Shown here: piece after piece, positions 1-9,650 of the stretch
Layout of the letters: each line of letters starts with the position of its first letter
Position numbering within the stretch: the first letter of the stretch is position 1
Origin: Anaerovibrio lipolyticus LB2005
Lineage (GTDB): Bacteria > Bacillota > Negativicutes > Selenomonadales > Selenomonadaceae
Assembly (NCBI RefSeq): GCF_000621545.1
Contig: NZ_JHYA01000003.1
Span: forward strand, 124,001-188,000
Direction of reading: 5' to 3'
Length of the DNA: 64,000 nt
The notes under the pieces: model-generated
The model's database searches: none
What the model saw: only the letters and a program-made list of their open reading frames with translations
What the model was told of the DNA's origin: nothing
Made by a program: the position numbers and the translations under genes

Positions 1-375
1 CAAATCTCCCCAATCCGGTTCTATTACCAAATCCGGCTGAAGAGCAGCTATCTCCTCAACAGATGGATATTTTATCTTAGTAGGCACTTGCTTTCCCAAC
101 TCCACCATATTGGAGCTGGATGGGTCATCCAGCAGGCTATTAACTGCCACCATGCGCTCTGGCTCCACCAGACCAAGCATCATTTCATCGGTGCTCATGG
201 ACATGGTTAATATTCTCTTAGGCTTGGCAGGAACGGTAACAGTAGTGCCCTGAATATCTGTTACTGTATAGGACCCCGAAATATCAGCTTTTTCTCCCTC
301 TGGCTTACAGCCTACTAAAGAAATAAGTACCAGCAATAAAATAAATATATAATTCCATCTGACAAATTTGCCCAT
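1..375 (-). CDS. BtuF-like cobalamin/siderophore ABC substrate-binding lipoprotein (partial)
   Basis: The C-terminal part lies beyond the left edge; about 125 N-terminal residues are visible. The start ATG (375) follows a GGGAGAG ribosome site. A hydrophobic signal of about 18 residues ends in the lipobox LVGC, so the protein is probably lipid-anchored. It then shows the class III binding-protein pattern: VTVPAKPKRIL, ERMVAVNSLLDD, and PSVEEIAALQPDLVIEPDWG. This family binds cobalamin, haem or ferric siderophores for an ABC importer. The cobalamin riboswitch just upstream points to a corrinoid as ligand. Permease and ATPase genes are expected to the left of the window. Family assignment is firm; the ligand is inferred from the riboswitch. 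Confidence 0.85.
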   Translation of the reverse strand, partial: MGKFVRWNYIFILLLVLISLVGCKPEGEKADISGSYTVTDIQGTTVTVPAKPKRILTMSMSTDEMMLGLVEPERMVAVNSLLDDPSSSNMVELGKQVPTKIKYPSVEEIAALQPDLVIEPDWGDL

Positions 376-482
376 TATAATCTCTCCCAAAGCAATATAA
401 AAACCGCCCCAATGAAAAAAGGACGGCTAAAAATCTTGCTAATCCCCTTCCCATCTCTCGTAGGTCAAACGGTGATTGTTAA

Positions 483-632
483 TTAGGCAGTTCTCCTGGC
501 TCCGGATCATGGCTCCTCTGCTCCTTCCCAGGTTTCCCCAGTGGCATTAACTGCAGATTCGCTTCCCGATACAGTGGCGTGACCGCGCCGGCATCTAACC
601 GGCTTTTCTATTAAGTCTTGCGACACCTAACC
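483..632 (-). promoter_or_regulatory. Cobalamin (B12) riboswitch
   Basis: Read on the minus strand, this leader contains the B12-box GCCACTG (572-578) in the context GGTCACGCCACTGTA, a second GCCACTG further 3', and the conserved GGAGCCAGGAGA near 485-500. These are hallmarks of the adenosylcobalamin riboswitch. It lies about 110 nt upstream of the BtuF-like lipoprotein, so it should repress that uptake gene when cobalamin is plentiful. Boundaries are approximate. Confidence 0.9.
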
Positions 633-765
633 CTTTATTCTGTTGTTTTCAAATACATTCCTCATGGTATCATCAGACGAATTTATTGTCAATGCAAAAT
701 ATAATTAACAATTATATATCATAAAATATTATTTTATTTTGGTACAAAGGTCCCGTAATAAAAAC

Positions 766-805
766 AGAGCTATGATAAGATGTAAATTCATCTTATCATA
801 GCTCT
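766..805 (-). terminator. Intrinsic terminator of the chemoreceptor gene
   Basis: A perfect 17-bp inverted repeat (766-782 with 789-805, 6-nt loop) is followed on the minus strand by GTTTTTATT. It sits about 50 bp after the chemoreceptor stop codon. Confidence 0.9.
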
Positions 806-856
806 TTAATTAACTATCTAACTCATTTAAGTACAAATTCCCACTTAAACTGCCAG

Positions 857-2893
857 TTATACCCTAAACTTACCCATGGCAGTCTGCAAATCAGTAGCCA
901 GGCTGGACAGGGCATTGGCGGCGGCAGCAATTTCTTCACTGGAGGCGGACTGTTCCTCAGCTGCAGCGGAAATAGTCTGGGTCTCCTCAGAGGTATCACG
1001 GCAAACCTTGTCAATATTGTCCATGGAACCTACTACATTCTGCATTCCATTGGAAACGGTCTGAACAGCGGAATTAATTTCTTCCATTTCAGTCTTGATG
1101 GAGGATACACGGGCTGTAATATCCTTAAACTGCTCACCCACATCACGGATAGCCTGTGTACCCATAGCAACCTCCTGGGTACCGGATTCCATAGCATCCA
1201 CAGCTTCCTTGGTATCACCTTGAATAACGGAAATACGGTTCTTGATTTGCTCAGCAGACTCCTGGGACTGCTCTGCCAGCTTGCGAACCTCCTCAGCTAC
1301 TACTGCAAAGCCACGACCGGCTTCACCAGCACGGGCTGCCTCGATAGCTGCATTAAGGGCCAGCAAATTGGTCTGGTCAGCAATGGAGGAAATACTGTCA
1401 ACGATTTCACCGATCTGTGCGGAGTTCTCGCCCAGTTTTTTGACTACCTCAGCAGAATTAGCAACGCTCTTTTCGATATTGTTAATCTTTTCCATGGCGT
1501 TCTGCATCAGCTGAGCACCAGTATCTGCAGCTCCGGCCATCTGCTCTGTATTCTCCGTAACACTACCAGCCTTATCAGTCATTACACTAATATCTCCAAA
1601 GGCAGAATCTATACTATGTTTAGCCTCATCCATGCTGGACAGCTGCTTTTCCATACCTCCGGCCACGTCTACAACGGACTGTGCCACATGGGTTGCTGCC
1701 TCTGCTGCCTGCTGGGAGCTGGCTGTCAGCTCCTCACTGGATGCGGCCACCTGCTCTGCGGTATTCATGGTCTGAGTTATTATACCCTTCAAATTATGAA
1801 GCATGGTATTAAAGCCTTCTGCCATCTGCCCCAATTCATCCTTGGAATCTACATGCAAAGGATTCAGACGCAAATTACCCTTGGCCATTTCACTCATATT
1901 GGCACCGAGTGCATCGATTCTGGAAACCATGTTGTTTGCCTGATATACAATACTGCCTACGCAGAGAGCAATCATAACAACACAAACGAAAATCATAATT
2001 TTGGTAAGAGTTACTGCTGGTGCATTGATTTCTTCCTGTGGCATCTTAATTGCCAGCTTCCAGTTTACCCCTGGTACAGTGGCAAAATACAGATTATTAT
2101 CATCAAATTCCGTCATACCACTTTCATTACTGAGCAAAGCCTGAGCTGAAGCAGCCAAGCTCTTATTTGCGTCCTCGGTAATTTTCACGCCATTTTCCAC
2201 ATCGGCAGGATTTTCTGAATATACATAGGTACCATCAGAGGTAACCAAAATTGCCTTGCCATTTTCACCAACCTTGATGCTGGCCATGAGCTCGCTGATT
2301 TCTTTGAGGGAGAAATCCACTGTTATACAACCAACATACTGGCCGGACAAGTCAAAAATAGGTGCGGAACAGGTGGACATAACTACCTTGGAGGTTGGAT
2401 CATAGTATGGATCGGTGATTAAAGCACCCTCCTTACCTACCCCCTTGGCATTCTTGTAATATTCCTGAGTAAAATAATTGTACTCGGCATTGCTGTACTC
2501 ATAGGTTTCCTTAATGGAGCCCCCATCCTTGTACCAATATGGACCCATATATTCCTGGGACGCATCAAAGGCAAAAGGCTCAAACCAGATACCACTTCCA
2601 TAGAAGAAATCGTCCTTCTGGATGGTCTTGCCGATAACAGCCTTAAAGGTATCCATTGGAGCGTTCTTGTATGTGGCGCCGACGAAACGGGCCGTGTTCA
2701 CTGCAGTGGAACGGGCCATATTAAGCTTTTCATTAATATAATTTACATTGGCCTTCAGCTCTGAATTCATAGTGTTCTCTATCTGAGTTCCCAAACTCCC
2801 ACTAGAAGACACCACTGACACTATGGTAAGAATAAGCATACCCAAAATTACAACGGGCAGCGTCCCTACCAGCATTTTTCCTTTAATACCCAT
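857..2893 (-). CDS. Methyl-accepting chemotaxis protein with dCache sensor
   Basis: A 678-residue transmembrane chemoreceptor. TM1 is about residues 9-30, and a dCache-type extracytoplasmic sensor spans about 35-290 (with the DPYYDPTSK segment near 151-159). TM2 is about 299-318, HAMP about 319-370, and the methyl-accepting signalling domain runs to the C-terminus. The signalling tip carries the conserved block [20 protein letters not shown] and [18 protein letters not shown]. It signals to CheA/CheW at the cell pole and biases flagellar rotation. The ligand is unknown. The start is supported by TAAGGAGG 7 nt upstream. It forms a single-gene transcription unit with its own terminator. A flagellin gene lies 3 kb away, consistent with motility. 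Confidence 0.95.
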   Translation of the reverse strand: MGIKGKMLVGTLPVVILGMLILTIVSVVSSSGSLGTQIENTMNSELKANVNYINEKLNMARSTAVNTARFVGATYKNAPMDTFKAVIGKTIQKDDFFYGSGIWFEPFAFDASQEYMGPYWYKDGGSIKETYEYSNAEYNYFTQEYYKNAKGVGKEGALITDPYYDPTSKVVMSTCSAPIFDLSGQYVGCITVDFSLKEISELMASIKVGENGKAILVTSDGTYVYSENPADVENGVKITEDANKSLAASAQALLSNESGMTEFDDNNLYFATVPGVNWKLAIKMPQEEINAPAVTLTKIMIFVCVVMIALCVGSIVYQANNMVSRIDALGANMSEMAKGNLRLNPLHVDSKDELGQMAEGFNTMLHNLKGIITQTMNTAEQVAASSEELTASSQQAAEAATHVAQSVVDVAGGMEKQLSSMDEAKHSIDSAFGDISVMTDKAGSVTENTEQMAGAADTGAQLMQNAMEKINNIEKSVANSAEVVKKLGENSAQIGEIVDSISSIADQTNLLALNAAIEAARAGEAGRGFAVVAEEVRKLAEQSQESAEQIKNRISVIQGDTKEAVDAMESGTQEVAMGTQAIRDVGEQFKDITARVSSIKTEMEEINSAVQTVSNGMQNVVGSMDNIDKVCRDTSEETQTISAAAEEQSASSEEIAAAANALSSLATDLQTAMGKFRV

Positions 2894-3015
2894 AGTAAAG
2901 CCTCCTTACATATTTGAAAACATGGTATTACTATTATTAACTAAAATTAACTAGCTTATTGTCAACCTTCATTGACAATAAAATACTATATATTTCATAT
3001 TCCACACAAAAAAAT

Positions 3016-3042
3016 AAACTCCTGCAAATATTACAGGAGTTT
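3016..3042 (-). terminator. Intrinsic terminator of the ABC importer operon
   Basis: A 9-bp stem (AAACTCCTG, 3016-3024, with 3034-3042) is followed on the minus strand by TATTTTTTTG. It ends the three-gene importer operon about 80 bp after the ATPase stop. Confidence 0.85.
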
Positions 3043-3121
3043 CAAAAATACTAATTTAGTCCCGGTATCATTTTTTCGCGCATGGAAGCCGGAATACTAG
3101 TGTATATTCAGGATTTAATTA

Positions 3122-3916
3122 TTAGCTTAACAACAATGCATCGGAATTAAGCTCACTGCCTGCAGCCTTCTCAAACATAGCCAGCAGGTCCTTGATGGTG
3201 AGGCTTTTCTTCTCATCGCCGCTCACATCAATGAGGATTCTGCCCTCATGGAGCATAATCAGACGATTGCCACAGGACAATGCATCCCTCATATTGTGGG
3301 TAATCATCAGGGTGGTGAGCTTACGGCTATTTACAATGTTATTTGTAAGCTCCAGCACCTGAGCCGCAGTTTTTGGGTCCAGGGCTGCGGTATGCTCGTC
3401 TAAAAGCAATAGCTTTGGCTCCACCATGGTAGCCATAAGCAAGGTCAAGGCCTGACGCTGACCACCGGAAAGGAGTCCCACCTTGGATTCCAGACGATCC
3501 TCAAGGCCGAGATTCAAAGGCTTCAGCTGCTCCCGGAAATAGGCCCGCTGAGCCTCCGGGGCACTCCAACGCAGGGTTGGGAACTGGCCACGGCGTGAGG
3601 CAATGGCAAGATTTTCCTCTATCTGCATATTGGCAGCAGTACCCATCATAGGATCCTGGAATACACGCCCAATATACTTTGCCCGCTTATGCTCCGGCAG
3701 CTTGGTGATATCCTTGCCGTCAATAACAATTTTTCCAGCATCCACCTTGAAGGTGCCCGCAATTGCATTCATAAGGGTGGATTTTCCCGCACCATTACCG
3801 CCGATTACCGTTACGAAATCTCCTGGCTTCAGGTGCAGCGACACCCCTCGCAGGGCCACCTTTTCCGTAATAGTGCCCGGATTAAAGGTTTTCTTGATAT
3901 TTTCAATATTAAGCAT
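3122..3916 (-). CDS. ABC transporter ATP-binding protein (TrpZ/COG1101 type)
   Basis: A 264-residue nucleotide-binding subunit. It shows Walker A GGNGAGKST (about residues 38-46), the signature LLSGGQRQALTLLMA, and Walker B LLLLDEHTAALDP with the H-loop ITHNM. The EHTAALDP variant is typical of the COG1101 subfamily that pairs with TrpX-type binding proteins. It should energise uptake through the permease whose stop codon overlaps its start (ATGs and stops share bases at 3916). It is the last gene of the operon binding protein, permease, ATPase. The substrate is not evident: characterised relatives take up tryptophan, tyrosine or other small amino-acid-like ligands. Confidence 0.9.
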   Translation of the reverse strand: MLNIENIKKTFNPGTITEKVALRGVSLHLKPGDFVTVIGGNGAGKSTLMNAIAGTFKVDAGKIVIDGKDITKLPEHKRAKYIGRVFQDPMMGTAANMQIEENLAIASRRGQFPTLRWSAPEAQRAYFREQLKPLNLGLEDRLESKVGLLSGGQRQALTLLMATMVEPKLLLLDEHTAALDPKTAAQVLELTNNIVNSRKLTTLMITHNMRDALSCGNRLIMLHEGRILIDVSGDEKKSLTIKDLLAMFEKAAGSELNSDALLLS

Positions 3917-4794
3917 TACTCGGCCACCTTTCTCTTTTTCAGCTTAGCCTGACAAAGAGGCATGGACAGAGCAGCCGCAACCAGAATTGCCGTAAACAGC
4001 TTCAAATCGTTTGGTGGCATACCCATCTGCAAAACTATGGCAATAACAGCTCTATATACAATGGAGCCCAAAATTACGGAAATCAGGCAATTTTTAAAGC
4101 TGCGGGTGCCAAAGAGTACCTCACCGATAATAACGGAAGCAAGCCCGATAACGATGGTACCAACACCCATGCCCACATCGGCAAAGCCGTTGGCCTGAGC
4201 CACCAGAGCTCCGGACACGGCCACTAATGCATTGGAAATCAAAAGGCCCAAGATAATAGTTATATCAGTATTGATACCATTGGCGCGAATCATGTGGGGA
4301 TTGCAGCCAGTGGCACGAATGGAGGCACCGATTTCTGTACCAAAGAACCAGTAGCACAATACACCGGTAAAAACTACCACCGCAGCACCAATTACCAAAA
4401 CCATATTCCCAAGGGTCACATCGGGAATAGAATACAGGGTAAATACAGTGTCCACCTGTAATAGGGACAAATTTGCCTTGCCCATTACGTGAAGATTTAC
4501 GGAATACAGGGCAATCATGGTAAGAATCCCCGCCAATAAAGCCGGGATTTTTAATTTGGTACACAAAAATCCAGTCACAACACCTGCCAGCATACCGGCA
4601 AAGGCTGCCACGAAAATGGCGAGAACGGGATTCATGCCTCCCAACATACAAGCAGCAGCCACAGCCGCCCCCAAGGGAAAGCTGCCCTCCACTGTCAAAT
4701 CAGCAATATCCAGCACCCGAAATGTAATGTATACTCCGATGGCCAGCAGAGACCACAACAGCCCCTGTGATATAGTAGGAATAATCAGATCCAC
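3916..4794 (-). CDS. ABC transporter permease (TrpY/COG4120 type)
   Basis: A 292-residue polytopic protein with eight to nine hydrophobic segments. The block TFRVLDIADLTVEGSFPLGA and the GxNP..IRANGIN motif are typical of the branched-chain-like permease family found beside TrpX binding proteins. It forms the membrane channel of the importer, most likely as a homodimer because only one permease gene is present. It begins 10 nt after the binding-protein stop and overlaps the ATPase gene, so the three products are translationally linked. Confidence 0.9.
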   Translation of the reverse strand: MDLIIPTISQGLLWSLLAIGVYITFRVLDIADLTVEGSFPLGAAVAAACMLGGMNPVLAIFVAAFAGMLAGVVTGFLCTKLKIPALLAGILTMIALYSVNLHVMGKANLSLLQVDTVFTLYSIPDVTLGNMVLVIGAAVVVFTGVLCYWFFGTEIGASIRATGCNPHMIRANGINTDITIILGLLISNALVAVSGALVAQANGFADVGMGVGTIVIGLASVIIGEVLFGTRSFKNCLISVILGSIVYRAVIAIVLQMGMPPNDLKLFTAILVAAALSMPLCQAKLKKRKVAE

Positions 4795-4804
4795 TTCAAT
4801 AACC

Positions 4805-5800
4805 TCAATTCAGTACCTCGGCATCCTTCAGTACATCTGCAGGAATGGTGATGCCAAGTTTATCAGCATTTGTCTTGTTGACTACAGCCTTAAGAACCTT
4901 TGCAAACTCAATCTTCATATCAGCTGGCTTGGACTTACCGTCAAGGATGTCAGCAGCCATAAAGCCGGACTGACGGCCCAGCTCATAATAATCCACACCG
5001 TAGGTTGCAAGACCGCCGGCCTTAACCATGTTGGACTCACCGCAAATAACAGGCTTCTTGGCAGCCTCGGTTACGGAAATCAAGGTTGGCATGGAAGAAG
5101 CAATTACATTATCAGTAGGCAGATAGAAAGCATCCACCTTACCTACAAGGCTCTGAGCAGCCTGCTGAATATCATTTACATTGGAAATGGTAGCAGCCTC
5201 AACCTTAAGGCCCTTAGACTCAGCATATTCCTTCATGGCCTTAAACTGAATCTCGGAATTCACCTCACTGGAGGTATATACACAGCCAATAGTTTTAGCA
5301 TTAGGACAGAGCTTAATCAGAAGGTCCACCTGATCCTTGATAGGATTCATATCGCTGGTGCCGGTTACATTGCCACCAGGAGCATCATTGGATTTAACCA
5401 GCTTTGCACCCACATAGTCGGTGATAGCAGAACCTACAATAGGAATATCCTTGGTCAAATTGGCCACAGTCTGAGCAGCCGGAGTTGCGATTGCGTAAAT
5501 CAAATCCACATGATTACTTACAAAACGCTGTCCAATATTCTGCAGATTGGACTGATCGGCCTGAGCATTCTGATTATCTATTTTCAGATTCTTGCCCTCT
5601 TCATAGCCACGCTCCTTAAGGGCATCCCTAAATCCCTTGTTGGCAGCATCCAGCGCATCATGCTCCACCAGCTGAACAATACCAACCGTTTTCTGGCCAG
5701 ATGACGCCTGATTATTGGAGCCACAGCCACCCAACAGGCCAAAGGAGAACAGTGCAGCCATTCCCAGGGCTGCCATTTTCATTTTCTTTGAAAAAACCAT
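4805..5800 (-). CDS. ABC transporter substrate-binding lipoprotein (TrpX/PF04392 type)
   Basis: A 331-residue binding protein. A signal peptide ends in the lipobox LLGGCGSN, giving a lipid-anchored protein. The mature part shows the PF04392 fold pattern: VGIVQLVEHDALDAANKGF, IYAIATPAAQTVANLT, IPIVGSAITD, GNVTGTSDM and a C-terminal YYELGRQSGFMAADIL. Relatives bind aromatic amino acids or related small molecules, but no ligand can be called here. AGGAG lies 9 nt before the ATG. It is the first gene of the operon and is preceded by a leader that may be regulated. Confidence 0.9.
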   Translation of the reverse strand: MVFSKKMKMAALGMAALFSFGLLGGCGSNNQASSGQKTVGIVQLVEHDALDAANKGFRDALKERGYEEGKNLKIDNQNAQADQSNLQNIGQRFVSNHVDLIYAIATPAAQTVANLTKDIPIVGSAITDYVGAKLVKSNDAPGGNVTGTSDMNPIKDQVDLLIKLCPNAKTIGCVYTSSEVNSEIQFKAMKEYAESKGLKVEAATISNVNDIQQAAQSLVGKVDAFYLPTDNVIASSMPTLISVTEAAKKPVICGESNMVKAGGLATYGVDYYELGRQSGFMAADILDGKSKPADMKIEFAKVLKAVVNKTNADKLGITIPADVLKDAEVLN

Positions 5801-5960
5801 ACATTATCACTCCTAATAGTATAAAAATAAGCAAGATGAAAGCATACTGGCTTTCATCAGCCCTTACACGAAATCTAAGTTCATCTTCAACTTGCAGATT
5901 TGATTCACTAAGATTCCATAGCAAAAAACCTAACACATATTATACATGATTGTTTCAGAA
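5801..5960 (-). promoter_or_regulatory. Structured leader of the ABC importer operon
   Basis: On the minus strand a TATAAT-like -10 lies near 5940. The leader contains a small hairpin AAGTT/AACTT and, closer to the gene, a 9-bp stem (5835-5843 with 5850-5858) followed by a U-rich run. The element GGCT..AGCC at the 5' side of that stem can pair in an alternative hairpin, which would disrupt the terminator-like stem. The arrangement resembles a transcription attenuator. I recognise no known riboswitch class or T-box. Confidence 0.45.
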
Positions 5961-6063
5961 AAATAAATATTGTTCTCCCCATAAACACAAAATTATTTTT
6001 CATATAGATAGTTATTTTAAAATCCTCTTACTAAGAACAACTATAATTTCTCATTCAACCAAT

Positions 6064-6092
6064 CAAAAAGGAGCAGCACCATGGCTGCCCCT
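6064..6092 (-). terminator. Intrinsic terminator of the flagellin gene
   Basis: A 9-bp stem with one G-U pair (6069-6077 with 6084-6092, 6-nt loop) is followed on the minus strand by TTTTGATT. It lies 50 bp after the flagellin stop. Confidence 0.85.
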
Positions 6093-6143
6093 ATTGGGGT
6101 GAATAAATATTCAGATTATGCGATTTGCTGATATTCAGCTATA

Positions 6144-7925
6144 CTATTGTAACAAGGATAGCACTGCACTACCGTTTTGGTTGGCCTGCCCCAGCATGGA
6201 CTGGGCGGTCTGCATTAGCACATTAGCCTTGGTGTAGGCTGTAAAGCTCTTGGCCATATCCGCATCCCGAATTACAGACTCCGCAGATGTTACATTTTCA
6301 GTGGCAGTAGTAATATTGGCCGCCGTAAACTCCAGCCGGCTCTCAATGGAACCAATAATGGTCTGCTGTTTCAAGGCACGGCTAATGGCCCTGTCAATAA
6401 CAGTTATGGCAGAAGTGGCCTTTTGCTGGGTAGCTACGCTGACAGCAGTACCGTCAGCTTTTGTAAGGCCCAAAGCCTCACAACGCATATCTGCCAAACC
6501 AATGCTGATGGTCTGGGAAGCCTTGGTGCCAATCTGGAAGTAGGCACTCTTTTCCGGCTCAGAGCTTGCTGCCTGCTTTGCCATGTAGCGAAGAACCATG
6601 TAGCCCGCTGCATAGGCACTGTCATCCGAAGGAGCCCCTGAATTCTCCAGTACACCCTTTAAAGTATCAGGGTCATTGGCCAAGGACTGGATTGTCACCT
6701 TGCGGTAATCATCTATGCCATGTACCAGCTCTGCCATGCCTTCCTTAACATATTTAGGCAATTCATTAAAATTTTTGATATTGGCAGCCATAATGGCATG
6801 GGTCATTTCATGGGCCAATGTACGGTCCAGGTAAAGCTGATTCGGGTTATCCTTTACCGCGCCATTTTTATCAGTGAGATCCAGGTTGTTATAGTAGTGC
6901 ATATTAACGGTGAGTTTCAGTTTAGTAGTAACACCATCATTATAATAGTTTGTTACATACGCCAAGTTGTTGGAAGAAGCATCATCTTCAAAGTTTACAT
7001 CCATAGATTTTACAGAAGTACCATTTTCCCAGAAATTAATGGCAAAGGACTCATCTACAAGCCACATACAGTTAGAGAGCCACTGGCTGTCCAGGGCACC
7101 GGCAATAGCCTTTTGCATGTCGTCACTAATATCATCGGGCCAATTCACAGTAAGTCCCCTGATAAAAGAACTGCCCTTGGTGTTGCCACCATAAGATGTC
7201 TTTTCTTCCGGCACAACAGATTCCGCGGTTTTTACCCGCTCACTGCCAGCATCAAGGCCAGTAATGGATCCCGTATCATCATTCTTCAGATTGATACCAC
7301 AAACCTCCAAAAGGTCTCCATTACTATTTCTCATAGCCTCAACGAAGCTATTTATAAGGGATGCCTCATCCTTAAACATTCCTGAGGAGCCAAATTTTAT
7401 AGCCCCATCCAAAAGCTCCTGGGGTGTACCAGATGTGCATGCATCCAAATAAGCCATGAAGGAAACAATGGAATCCTGCTGGTCCGCCACAATATTGCCA
7501 CCCAAGGCTCCGTTTACCAAATACTTTCCATTAAAAGTAACCAGGGCATTATCATCGATCTGGTTCATAAGCTGGTCCAGCTCTTTTTGAATAATTGCCC
7601 GGTCACTGTCCGTATTTGTATCGTTAGCGGCATCAATAGCCTTGGCTTTAAAGGTTCTAAGTGCATCCACTGTGGAGGACACTGCCCCCTCTGCCACCTT
7701 CATCATGCTGGAGCCATTCTGGGTATTGACAAGGGTAGCATCCAAGCTCCTTATTTGTACCCGCATCCGCTCACTGATGGCATAGGAAGAAGCGTCATCC
7801 GCCGCACTATTGATCTTCATGCCAGAAGAAACCTGCTGAAGCTGCTTGGCAAATTCCTTGCTGTTCCGTCCAAGAACATTTAAGGTATTAATTGCCGACA
7901 TATTATTCTTAACTACCATGGCCAT
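6144..7925 (-). CDS. Flagellin with zinc-metalloprotease domain (flagellinolysin type)
   Basis: A 593-residue protein with a normal flagellin N-terminus (about 1-140: NNMSAINTLNVLGRN, GMKINSAADDASSYAISERM) and C-terminus (about 515-593: ADMAKSFTAYTKANVLMQTA, ending LSLLQ). The variable region is enlarged and contains the gluzincin signature AHEMTHA (H372, E373, H376). A downstream EGMAELVHG supplies the likely third zinc ligand E399. This matches the described flagellinolysin family, in which the protease is displayed on the filament surface. No other flagellar gene is nearby. The start is ATG 7925 with AGGATG upstream; a second in-frame ATG two codons in is possible. The terminator lies at 6064-6092. 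Activity and target protein are inferred, not shown. Confidence 0.93.
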   Translation of the reverse strand: MAMVVKNNMSAINTLNVLGRNSKEFAKQLQQVSSGMKINSAADDASSYAISERMRVQIRSLDATLVNTQNGSSMMKVAEGAVSSTVDALRTFKAKAIDAANDTNTDSDRAIIQKELDQLMNQIDDNALVTFNGKYLVNGALGGNIVADQQDSIVSFMAYLDACTSGTPQELLDGAIKFGSSGMFKDEASLINSFVEAMRNSNGDLLEVCGINLKNDDTGSITGLDAGSERVKTAESVVPEEKTSYGGNTKGSSFIRGLTVNWPDDISDDMQKAIAGALDSQWLSNCMWLVDESFAINFWENGTSVKSMDVNFEDDASSNNLAYVTNYYNDGVTTKLKLTVNMHYYNNLDLTDKNGAVKDNPNQLYLDRTLAHEMTHAIMAANIKNFNELPKYVKEGMAELVHGIDDYRKVTIQSLANDPDTLKGVLENSGAPSDDSAYAAGYMVLRYMAKQAASSEPEKSAYFQIGTKASQTISIGLADMRCEALGLTKADGTAVSVATQQKATSAITVIDRAISRALKQQTIIGSIESRLEFTAANITTATENVTSAESVIRDADMAKSFTAYTKANVLMQTAQSMLGQANQNGSAVLSLLQ

Positions 7926-8242
7926 AGCGTATCATCCTTTCTGCGCTTGCCCCGTGTTGCTGTAGGGAAATCATCCTTGTTTTAGCCATTGAATTTATAG
8001 CGGCGTACACCACTACTAATCATAGTATCGTTAAATTATTTTGTGAACTTAATATATAAAAGCAACACCTCCACAAGTAGTATATTTTACTTAACTTTTT
8101 GCAGGAAATCTTCGCTATATGGAGAATTACTACTTATGAATAACCTTTTTGTCCGAGTATGCAAATTTTATCAAGTGAATACTTAAATTAATATTTGAGG
8201 GATTTTGATTTTGTGTGAATGTGTTTGATGGGAGGGCTATTT
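7926..8242. other. Intergenic region between flagellin and dicarboxylate carrier
   Basis: About 315 bp separate two divergent genes. It should hold both promoters and the flagellin leader. A GCCGCTATAA segment on the minus strand resembles the -10 of sigma-28 promoters, but no correctly spaced TAAA is seen, so I do not call it. No ORF or stable repeat is evident. Confidence 0.4.
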
Positions 8243-9586
8243 ATGGAAATTGCTTTGGGATTTATTATATTCCTGCTATGCCTTGTAATCGGTGTTCGTT
8301 TTGGTGGGCTCGGGCTGGCAGCAGTCAGTGGTGTAGGCCTGGTAATCTATGTATTTGGTTTTGGTTACAAGCCAGGTGTACCACCAAATGACGTAATGCT
8401 GACCATTCTGGCAGTTGTTACCTGTGCGGCATTCTTACAAACCTCCGGTGGCTTGACTGTATTGTTGAAGCTGGCCGAAAAAATTTTACGAAGAAATCCC
8501 AAAAATGTTACCATTTTAGCACCTATTACCACATGGTTCTTGACTGTTCTTTGCGGCACCGGCCATGTATGCTATACCATGTTTCCAATTATTTATGATG
8601 TAGCTATCAAGCAAAATATCCGCCCTGAGAGACCTATGGCAGTATCCTCTGTTGCTGCCCAGATGGGAATCTGCGGTTCACCGGTATCTGTGGCCATTGT
8701 TTCTATAGTGAGCTTCTTGACTATAGCCGGTTATGATATCAGCATTGCCAAGGTTTTGATGGTCTCCATTCCGTCCACCTTCTTCGGTGTGCTGGCAGCG
8801 GCTATCTGGTCCATGCGCCGAGGTAAAGAGCTGGAAGATGATCCTGAATTTCAGGCTCTGATTGCTGACCCTGAACAGAGGAAATATGTCTATGGCTCCA
8901 CCGAGTCCCTTTTGGACAAGGAATTGCCTAGAAGCTACTATATTGCTGTTGGTATTTTCATCGCAGGCATTATTATAATCGCCTTAATGGGCAATCTGCC
9001 GGACTATCTGCCTCATTTCTCCGCTGGTACGGGCAAACCAGCCAAGCCAATTTCCATGACTTTGGTCATTCAGATGGTTATGCTGTGTATTGCCTCACTA
9101 ATATTGTTCTTCTGCAAGGTAGATGCCAAAAAAGTAGCTGATTCCAACGTATTCCGGGCTGGAATGGTAGCCCTGGTATCCGTTTATGGTGTTGCTTGGA
9201 CAGCCAACACCCTCTTCGCGCATCACATGGATTTTTTGAAGGGCGTATTGATTTCCGCCGTTGCAGTATATCCATGGGCTTATGCCATCATTGCCTTTTT
9301 CACCTCAAAGCTGGTTAACTCTCAGGCGGCAGCCATTGCAATAGTGGCTCCTCTAGCTTTGGAGGCAGGGATAGAACCCGTTATAGTTTTATCCTTTATT
9401 TCCGCCTGCTATGGTTATTTCTTCCTGCCAACGTACCCATCAGATTTGGCCTGTATCGGCTTTGACCGCTCTGGCACCACCAAGATTGGCAAGTACATTC
9501 TCAACCACAGCTTCATGATACCAGGCCTCATTGGCGTTATCACCGGCTGCTGTGTGGGTTATGTAATCGCTCATGCTATAATTTAA
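8243..9586 (+). CDS. Anaerobic C4-dicarboxylate transporter, DcuA/DcuB family
   Basis: A 447-residue inner-membrane carrier with about ten to twelve hydrophobic segments. Diagnostic stretches include VFGFGYKPGVPPNDVMLTI, ILAPITTWFLTVLCGTGHV, NIRPERPMAVSSVAAQMGI, and the GSPVSVAIVS motif that follows. The family exchanges fumarate, malate or aspartate for succinate during anaerobic growth, or takes up aspartate. The start is chosen at 8243 because GGGAGGG precedes it by 7 nt; an upstream in-frame ATG lacks a ribosome site. It is monocistronic with a terminator at 9651-9697. DcuA and DcuB cannot be told apart from this reading. Confidence 0.92.
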   Translation: MEIALGFIIFLLCLVIGVRFGGLGLAAVSGVGLVIYVFGFGYKPGVPPNDVMLTILAVVTCAAFLQTSGGLTVLLKLAEKILRRNPKNVTILAPITTWFLTVLCGTGHVCYTMFPIIYDVAIKQNIRPERPMAVSSVAAQMGICGSPVSVAIVSIVSFLTIAGYDISIAKVLMVSIPSTFFGVLAAAIWSMRRGKELEDDPEFQALIADPEQRKYVYGSTESLLDKELPRSYYIAVGIFIAGIIIIALMGNLPDYLPHFSAGTGKPAKPISMTLVIQMVMLCIASLILFFCKVDAKKVADSNVFRAGMVALVSVYGVAWTANTLFAHHMDFLKGVLISAVAVYPWAYAIIAFFTSKLVNSQAAAIAIVAPLALEAGIEPVIVLSFISACYGYFFLPTYPSDLACIGFDRSGTTKIGKYILNHSFMIPGLIGVITGCCVGYVIAHAII

Positions 9587-9650
9587 GCCCCATCCCATAT
9601 AAAAACCACACCTAAGATTATTAAGTGAATTTAATATTTAAGGTAACAAA

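Noticed and set aside
1220-2149. Long plus-strand open frame of 309 codons opposite the chemoreceptor
   Set aside because: It is antisense to a clear chemoreceptor gene, has unnatural composition (many Cys, His and Leu) and no ribosome site.
4517-5704. Plus-strand open frame of 395 codons over the ABC permease and binding protein genes
   Set aside because: It crosses two well-supported minus-strand genes and shows no domain, so it is a shadow frame.
5801-5960. T-box leader for a tryptophan importer
   Set aside because: No T-box sequence or specifier loop can be found, although TrpX-type operons elsewhere can have one.
7926-8100. Sigma-28 promoter before flagellin
   Set aside because: A GCCGCTATAA segment is present but no TAAA box at 14-16 bp upstream was found.
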